A stretch of DNA of 10,761 nt, taken from contig PWFE01000003.1 of NCBI GenBank assembly GCA_003554115.1, forward strand, positions 1 to 10,761. The letters are read 5' to 3'. The first letter of the stretch is position 1. Every line of letters begins with the position of its first letter. Positions 7,421-10,761 of the stretch are shown piece by piece. Made by a program: the position numbers and the translations under genes. The notes below the pieces were generated by a model, which was not told the DNA's origin, did not search any database, and worked only from the letters and a program-made list of their open reading frames with translations. Source of the DNA: Haloferacaceae archaeon. GTDB taxonomy: Archaea; Halobacteriota; Halobacteria; Halobacteriales; Haloferacaceae.

Positions 7421-7603
7421 CTACCAGCCGGGCGTCCAGCCACAGACGCCACACTGAAGCGCAGTGTCGTCATGAAGACCACCGCACTCTGGACACTGTT
7501 TTTTGTTATACGACTCGTTCCAGCCTGCTGGCTCGGTTTCGTGGCCGTTTGCCGAAAGGAACTCGTCGAACAGCTCGTCATCAGTGTGCTGTGCTGAGGC
7601 CAT
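7421..7603 (-). CDS. Small zinc-ribbon protein (HVO_0416-like)
   Basis: The product is 60 residues long and carries four cysteines in two CxxC knuckles, C37-C40 and C51-C54, within CPECGG and CGVCGW. This is a single rubredoxin/zinc-ribbon-type metal site. The N-terminal half is acidic and predicted helical (DDELFDEFLSANGHETEPAGW). It strongly resembles what I remember as the haloarchaeal HVO_0416 family of zinc-finger microproteins. In Haloferax I recall that gene next to the uvrD gene, the same order as here, but I could not verify either point. The start at 7603 is preferred to the upstream in-frame ATG at 7630 because MASAQ fits the family pattern and a weak TATA-like element lies about 28 bases upstream. 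It could bind nucleic acid or protein; its role is unknown. Confidence 0.85.
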   Translation of the reverse strand: MASAQHTDDELFDEFLSANGHETEPAGWNESYNKKQCPECGGLHDDTALQCGVCGWTPGW

Positions 7604-7627
7604 ACTGGTTCGTGATAACGCATGACA

Positions 7628-7635
7628 CATACTTA
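7628..7635 (-). promoter_or_regulatory. Weak TATA-like element of the zinc-ribbon gene
   Basis: The minus strand reads TAAGTATG about 28 bases before the ATG at 7603. The spacing suits a leaderless transcript but the match to a haloarchaeal TATA box is poor. Confidence 0.3.
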
Positions 7636-7671
7636 GTTGTTTTCCTTCAGACAGCGTTGAATTTCAGTTGA

Positions 7672-7699
7672 GAGTCTCGACAGCAAACGGTCGAGTCTC
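7672..7699. repeat. Imperfect 10-bp inverted repeat
   Basis: GAGTCTCGAC (7672-7681) pairs with GTCGAGTCTC (7690-7699) with one mismatch and an 8-base loop. It could form a stem-loop in a transcript from either strand, or be a binding site upstream of the zinc-ribbon gene. Confidence 0.45.
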
Positions 7700-7772
7700 C
7701 TTCTCGGTAGTTTCCTCGCTCACGGAGTAACAACCGGGAAAACGAATCATGAAATACGCGGTCGACTGTCGC

Positions 7773-7794
7773 CCGTTCGGTTGCCGCCGAACGG
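7773..7794. repeat. Perfect 8-bp inverted repeat
   Basis: CCGTTCGG (7773-7780) and CCGAACGG (7787-7794) are separated by TTGCCG. This is the strongest G/C-rich stem-loop in the spacer and lies about 120 bases after the secreted-protein stop codon. No T-run follows it on the minus strand, so it is not a classical intrinsic terminator. Confidence 0.5.
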
Positions 7795-7849
7795 AGCGTG
7801 AGGGTGCCTCGTTTGCTGCCCGGATGTGTTGCTGGTGTCTGTCCAATCT

Positions 7850-7863
7850 CCCACAGATGTGGG
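7850..7863. repeat. Short perfect inverted repeat 3' of the secreted-protein gene
   Basis: CCCACA and TGTGGG flank a GA dinucleotide, giving a 14-base near-palindrome about 50 bases past the stop codon at 7914. The two-base loop is too tight for a good RNA hairpin, so a protein-binding dyad or chance is as likely. Confidence 0.3.
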
Positions 7864-7913
7864 TATGGTTCGAACGCGATGTGTCTCAGCGGGTTCCAAT
7901 CAGTCGTGGCGGA

Positions 7914-8975
7914 TTACGGTGGGCCGCCACCGTTGCCGCTGTTGCCGCCGTTGTCGCTGTTACCGCTATTGCCACTGTTACCGTCAGCACCACCGTTATC
8001 GGAGCTGCTCGAACCGCTGTTTCCGGGGGAGCCGTTCCGGTCTTGACTATCGTTGTTGCCAGCGGTTTCTTGGCCGCTGCCGGCATCATCCGGTGCGTTG
8101 CCTTGGCCGTCGCTGGCATTGTCTGGTGCGTTGTCAGAGCCATTGCCAGCATGCTCTGGTGCGTTGTCAGAGCCGTTACCCGCCTGATCAGGAGCGTTAT
8201 CGGAGCCATTGCCTGCATGCTCGGGTGCGTTGTCAGAACCGTTTCCGACGTCAGCCGGTGGGCCGCCACCAGCCGCTTCGGAGACGATTGGCCCGAGTTG
8301 GTCGAACTCACCGTTTCGGAATGCGTTGATCAGTTGGTGGATCGTCGACACCTGGTCGGCTGCCTCATCAGGCATCTCTTCTGGTGGCCCCTGCTCTTCT
8401 TCGAGTTCCTCATCGTCTTCTTGGGCGACGAGTTCACCGTCGACCGCCTCGTACGTTGTCGTCTGGGTGGTGTCGTCGACGGTCACGCCAATCTCGACCG
8501 CAGAGCGATTCTCAAGGTCGAACTGGAGGGTACCGTTTTGATCAGTCGTTCCCTCGTCGGTGCCGTTGACTGCGACCGACGCGTTCTCGACTGCTGTGTC
8601 GTTGGATTCGACCGAGACCGTCACCGTCTCGTTGTCGAGCGTGGCATCGAAGCTGAACTCAGCGGTTTCGTTGTCGGTCGACTCGTCGGTTTCGTTGCCG
8701 TCATCAGTTTCGTTACCGTTCTCGACATCCTCGTCATCGGACTCCTCGTCGGAGTCATCCGCGTCACCGTTGTCGGTGTCTTCGTCGTCACTTTCCTCCT
8801 CGTCGGTTTCGTCGCTGTCATCCTCGTTCGTCTCGTCGACGTCGTCTCCCTCGTCGGTGTCGTCATCGTCAGCTGTCTGTGCGCCCACGGTTGTGGCCAT
8901 CGCTGGCACCGCCATGAGCATACAGACCGCCAAGACGACTGCGAAGATCGTTTTTCGTTGCATCCGACTCATCAT
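7914..8975 (-). CDS. Secreted, highly acidic, sequon-rich repeat protein
   Basis: The 353-residue product begins with a Sec-type signal peptide: basic start (MMSRMQRK), hydrophobic core (about 9-27) and likely cleavage near A27 or A32 (VGA-QTA). No lipobox is clear and no C-terminal membrane anchor of the PGF-CTERM kind is present, so it is probably released. Next comes a stretch of almost pure Asp, Glu, Ser and Thr (about 35-105), an Ig-like/CARDB-like beta domain (AEFSFDATLDNETVTVSV to about VDGELV), an acidic Gln-Gly-Pro linker, a short helical stretch (STIHQLINAFRNGEF), then 11-residue repeats GNGSDNAPxxA (about 240-294) and a Gly-Ser-Asn-Asp tail. More than a dozen N-x-S/T sequons suggest heavy N-glycosylation. 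Function is unknown; a surface or matrix role is inferred. The start at 8975 could equally be 8972 or 8963. Confidence 0.85.
   Translation of the reverse strand: MMSRMQRKTIFAVVLAVCMLMAVPAMATTVGAQTADDDDTDEGDDVDETNEDDSDETDEEESDDEDTDNGDADDSDEESDDEDVENGNETDDGNETDESTDNETAEFSFDATLDNETVTVSVESNDTAVENASVAVNGTDEGTTDQNGTLQFDLENRSAVEIGVTVDDTTQTTTYEAVDGELVAQEDDEELEEEQGPPEEMPDEAADQVSTIHQLINAFRNGEFDQLGPIVSEAAGGGPPADVGNGSDNAPEHAGNGSDNAPDQAGNGSDNAPEHAGNGSDNAPDNASDGQGNAPDDAGSGQETAGNNDSQDRNGSPGNSGSSSSDNGGADGNSGNSGNSDNGGNSGNGGGPP
8095..8259 (-). repeat. Five tandem 33-bp units encoding GNGSDNAPxxA
   Basis: Units begin at 8095, 8128, 8161, 8194 and 8227. The middle units are nearly identical at DNA level, each containing GCGTT(G/A)TC(A/G)GA on the plus strand. 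The 8095 unit has diverged (it encodes ASDGQGNAPD) and the 8227 unit is intermediate. Each unit encodes one N-glycosylation sequon (NGS). The copy number is expected to vary between strains through slippage or recombination. Confidence 0.85.
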
Positions 8976-9023
8976 ACCGACGGATTGTACTTCAAACGGA
9001 ACAGTATTCGACCCGGTTTGCGC

Positions 9024-9044
9024 CGGATTATGGGCGGATTACGG
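9024..9044 (-). repeat. Two CGGATTAYGG half-sites 11 bp apart in the secreted-protein leader
   Basis: CGGATTATGG (9024-9033) and CGGATTACGG (9035-9044) are direct repeats, one base different, spaced exactly 11 bases, about one helical turn. They overlap the transcription start predicted from the upstream TATA box (near 9038). They could be a regulator's tandem half-sites. Confidence 0.35.
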
Positions 9045-9060
9045 TCGAAAACGTCGACAG

Positions 9061-9085
9061 ATATTTATAGGAGTTTCAGATCTGA
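9061..9085 (-). promoter_or_regulatory. Promoter of the secreted-protein gene, with upstream palindrome
   Basis: On the minus strand CTATAAATAT (9061-9070) is a good archaeal TATA box, preceded by GAAACTC as a possible BRE. The predicted start site is near 9038, which gives a leader of about 60 bases, unlike the leaderless arrangement elsewhere in this window. A perfect 10-bp palindrome, TCAGATCTGA (9076-9085), lies just upstream of the BRE where an activator could bind. The preceding gene ends at 9129, so this also marks the end of the pyrG-guaA unit. Confidence 0.55.
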
Positions 9086-9128
9086 GTGAGAACAGTGGTC
9101 GACGATCCAAATGACGCCACAACCGGAG

Positions 9129-9458
9129 TTAGTCCGCGGCTAACTCTTCGGCAACAACGCTGACATCGAGCAGTTTGGGGTCGACTGCCAGATCCGTCTG
9201 GCCTTTGACGAACTCCGGGATCGACTGGCGGCTGTAGAAGACGGCACGAACCGCTGGGTTTTCGTCTTTGGCGAGCGCGACCCCCGTCGCTTCGTCGACA
9301 TCCGTCAACACCAGCAGCTGGCTGTCAGCGATGCCGGCCTCACCGAGTGTGGCCCGCGAGACGTGGTCTTCGATCCGCCGGACGGTGAGTCCCTCGGCTT
9401 CGAGTGCCTCGCCGAGTCCATCCGGGTCGGGGCCAGCGACGATTGCAGTCTCTGTCAT
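9129..9458 (-). CDS. Conserved haloarchaeal protein of the pyrG-guaA unit (DUF7126-like)
   Basis: The product has 109 residues and is soluble and acidic. It reads like a compact Rossmann fold: a beta strand and Gly-rich turn (TAIVAGPDPDGLGEALEAEG, split here by description only), then SQLLVLTDVDEATGVALAKDENP, VRAVFYSR and TDLAVDPKLLDVSVVAEEL. The middle and end resemble the second half of RCK_N/TrkA-N domains, where a similar pattern (TDDDEAN...ARELNP...VSPELLA) is common, but the GxGxxG motif is degenerate. I recall this protein as DUF7126 and as a usual neighbour of haloarchaeal guaA; neither was checked. Its ATG shares one base with the guaA stop (TAATG), so it should be co-translated. It might regulate or assist the two nucleotide-synthesis enzymes; that is inference from context. 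Confidence 0.82.
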   Translation of the reverse strand: MTETAIVAGPDPDGLGEALEAEGLTVRRIEDHVSRATLGEAGIADSQLLVLTDVDEATGVALAKDENPAVRAVFYSRQSIPEFVKGQTDLAVDPKLLDVSVVAEELAAD

Positions 9459-10375
9459 TACTCGTACTCGATGGTGGCCGGGGGTTTATGTGTCACGTCG
9501 TAGACGACGCGGGCGACGTTCTCGTTTTCGCCAGTGATCCGGCTCTGAATGCGCTGGAGAGTCTGCCAGTCAATCTCTTGGGCGCGGGCGGTCATCCCGT
9601 CGCGGCTCTCGACCGAGCGGACGGCGACGACCCAGCCGTGGACCCGGTTGTCGCCTTTGACACCCGTGGCTTTACCGATGACGGCTCCGAACGCTTGCCA
9701 CGGTTCGTATTCTTCCAACTCCTCTTCGACGACGTGGCAGGCCTCGCGGGCGACCTCGACCTTCTCGGGTGTGACTTCGCCAATCACGCGGACGGCAAGC
9801 CCGGGACCGGGGAACGGCATGCGCTCGGAGATGATTTCTTCGAGTTCGAGTTCGCGGGCGACTTCGCGGACCTCGTCCTTATACAGATCGCGAACGGGTT
9901 CGACAATGCCATCGAAGTCGACTACGTCGGGCAGCCCACCGACGTTGTGGTGGGATTTGATGTTGCCCTCACTTTCGATTCGGTCGGGGTAGATCGTTCC
10001 TTGGACCAACTGTTTGGCGTCGGTCTCTTTGGCCTCGCGTTCGAACTCCCGAATGAACTGCTCGCCAATGGCCTTGCGTTTTGCCTCGGGGTCGGTCACG
10101 CCTTCGAGGGCGTCGAAAAACCGCTCGCTGGCGTCGACGATCTGGAGGCTGTCCATGAACGAAAACGTCTCGCGGATCTGGTCGGTCTCGCCTTTCCGCA
10201 TCAGGCCGGTATCGACGTACACCGGGGTTAGCTGGTCGCCGATAGCTCGGTAGGCCAGCGTGGCGGCGACCGAGGAGTCGACACCGCCCGACAGGGCGAT
10301 AATCGCGTTGTCGTCGCCGATCTGTTCGCGAATCGATTCGACTGCGTCGTCTATGAACTCAGTAGGGGTTACCAT
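9458..10375 (-). CDS. guaAb: GMP synthase, ATP-pyrophosphatase subunit B
   Basis: This subunit adenylylates XMP with ATP and accepts ammonia to give GMP. The 305-residue product contains the PP-loop SGGVDSS at residues 29-35, the XMP-site stretch [13 protein letters not shown], the conserved [10 protein letters not shown] motif, and the C-terminal dimerisation domain ending [11 protein letters not shown]. It has no glutaminase domain. In archaea the glutamine amidotransferase subunit is usually a separate gene, which is not in this window. The start at 10375 shares one base with the pyrG stop (TAATG) and the stop shares one base with the next ATG, so three genes form one tight transcription unit. 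Confidence 0.97.
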   Translation of the reverse strand: MVTPTEFIDDAVESIREQIGDDNAIIALSGGVDSSVAATLAYRAIGDQLTPVYVDTGLMRKGETDQIRETFSFMDSLQIVDASERFFDALEGVTDPEAKRKAIGEQFIREFEREAKETDAKQLVQGTIYPDRIESEGNIKSHHNVGGLPDVVDFDGIVEPVRDLYKDEVREVARELELEEIISERMPFPGPGLAVRVIGEVTPEKVEVAREACHVVEEELEEYEPWQAFGAVIGKATGVKGDNRVHGWVVAVRSVESRDGMTARAQEIDWQTLQRIQSRITGENENVARVVYDVTHKPPATIEYE

Positions 10376-10761
10376 TAGGCTGTCACCTCGTCTTCTGTCG
10401 CTGTTTCGTCGTGCTGTTCGAGAATCGCCTCAAGAAAGCCCACAAACGGTGGGCTGGCCCGATCTGGCCGCGAGCGGAACTCGGGGTGGAACTGTGTGCC
10501 GAGGAAGAACGGGTGGTCGTCGAGTTCCAAAATCTCCATGCGTCGACCTGCCTTTCCGGAGAAAGTCATCTTGCCGGATTCGAGCTGGTCGATGTACTCT
10601 GGATTCACTTCGTAGCGATGCCGATGGCGTTCGGTACAGGAGTCTGCTCCGTAGATTTCGGCGGCGAGCGTGCCCGTCTGGATCTGGGTTTCGTGTGCGC
10701 CGAGTCGCATCGTCCCGCCCATGTCGTCGACCTCCTTCTGTTCGGGCAGAATGTCGATAAC
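10375..10761 (-). CDS. pyrG: CTP synthase, C-terminal part of the glutaminase domain (5' end outside window)
   Basis: CTP synthase aminates UTP to CTP using glutamine and ATP. Only the last 128 residues are visible; the frame is open to the right edge. They match the class I glutamine amidotransferase end of Pyr[11 protein letters not shown], the [13 protein letters not shown] stretch (the RHRHRYE signature of PyrG), and [12 protein letters not shown], which holds the His and Glu of the catalytic triad. The nucleophile Cys lies further upstream, outside the window. The C-terminus is acidic ([11 protein letters not shown]). The gene leads the guaAb-DUF7126-like unit. Confidence 0.97.
   Translation of the reverse strand, partial: VIDILPEQKEVDDMGGTMRLGAHETQIQTGTLAAEIYGADSCTERHRHRYEVNPEYIDQLESGKMTFSGKAGRRMEILELDDHPFFLGTQFHPEFRSRPDRASPPFVGFLEAILEQHDETATEDEVTA

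Larger units (their letters stand above)
7604..7913. other. Gene-poor spacer with three inverted repeats
   Basis: I find no convincing gene in these 310 bases. A 28-codon minus frame (7664-7750) lacks a promoter and any recognisable feature, and the plus-strand frame entering from 7749 is the shadow of the secreted-protein gene. The region does hold three inverted repeats (7672-7699, 7773-7794, 7850-7863). It lies just 3' of the secreted-protein gene, so it may be that gene's 3' untranslated and termination region, or it may hide a small RNA. Confidence 0.5.

Noticed and set aside
5428..7623. Extended helicase start at 7623, giving 731 residues
   Set aside because: The extension runs across the zinc-ribbon gene and the helicase promoter region, and is low in the acidic residues typical here. 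The ATG at 7308 puts the Walker motif at residue 13, as is normal for SF1A helicases.
7664..7750. 28-codon minus-strand frame starting MIRFPGCYSV
   Set aside because: It has no TATA box at a suitable distance, is not acidic in the way of neighbouring genes, and overlaps an inverted repeat.
7862..7890. TGGTTCGAAC resembling a tRNA T-loop
   Set aside because: The flanking bases do not form a T-stem, and no acceptor, D- or anticodon arm can be folded around it.
7908..9045. Exact 13-bp direct repeat (GGCGGATTACGGT) at 7908-7920 and 9033-9045 flanking the secreted-protein gene
   Set aside because: It looks like a possible target-site or excision repeat, but roughly one 13-base match is expected by chance in a window this size, the first copy is partly coding, and no integrase, transposase or terminal inverted repeat accompanies it.
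7749..9089. Long plus-strand open frame (446 codons) opposite the secreted-protein gene
   Set aside because: Its translation is a low-complexity Val/Leu/Ala-rich product expected from the antisense of an Asp/Gly/Asn-rich gene. It has no promoter or recognisable domain, while the minus frame has a signal peptide and Ig-like domain.
9404..10231. Plus-strand open frame of 275 codons opposite guaAb
   Set aside because: It is the antisense shadow of a clearly recognised GMP synthase gene; long antisense frames are common in G+C-rich DNA with RNY-type codons.

Overview
The window looks like chromosomal DNA from a halophilic archaeon (class Halobacteria). The evidence is a strongly acidic predicted proteome, a moderately high G+C content, very few CTAG tetranucleotides, leaderless genes with A/T-rich TATA-like boxes about 25-30 bases before the start codon, and several protein types I associate with haloarchaea. 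Most genes lie on the minus strand, so they are easiest to read from the right end of the window leftward.

Right end (about 9129-10761): a tight three-gene unit on the minus strand. It holds the C-terminal part of pyrG (CTP synthase), guaAb (ATP-pyrophosphatase subunit of GMP synthase) and a 109-residue conserved-looking protein. Both junctions are 1-base TAATG overlaps. Two of the genes make CTP and GMP. The third looks like a divergent Rossmann/RCK_N-type domain of unknown role.

Centre right (about 7604-9128): a gene for a secreted, very acidic, sequon-rich protein with five tandem 33-bp repeats. It has a clear TATA box about 85 bases upstream and is followed by roughly 310 bases without a convincing gene but with three inverted repeats.

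Centre (4235-7603), all minus strand: a 60-residue zinc-ribbon protein, then a UvrD/Rep-type SF1A helicase, then an M24 (Xaa-Pro peptidase fold) protein whose GTG start overlaps the helicase stop (GTGA). The M24 protein lacks most of the family's metal ligands and is probably a pseudoenzyme or has diverged in function.

Centre left (3682-4226), plus strand: a 90-residue two-helix membrane protein and a 42-residue soluble protein, each with a TATA box placed for a leaderless transcript.

Left end (1-3681), minus strand: bacterial-type riboflavin synthase (ribE), a 175-base gap with a perfect palindrome, and uvrA, which runs off the left edge. UvrA lacks the first Cys pair of its first zinc module. 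uvrA and the UvrD-type helicase give the window a nucleotide-excision-repair theme, although they are about 2.5 kb apart and not in one operon.

I see no mobile element, CRISPR array, rRNA or tRNA. The best leads for new biology are the helicase-coupled degenerate M24 protein, the small protein in the pyrG-guaA unit, the 42-residue leaderless gene, the palindromes at the uvrA, uvrD and membrane-protein promoters, and the striking abundance of GTCGAC.
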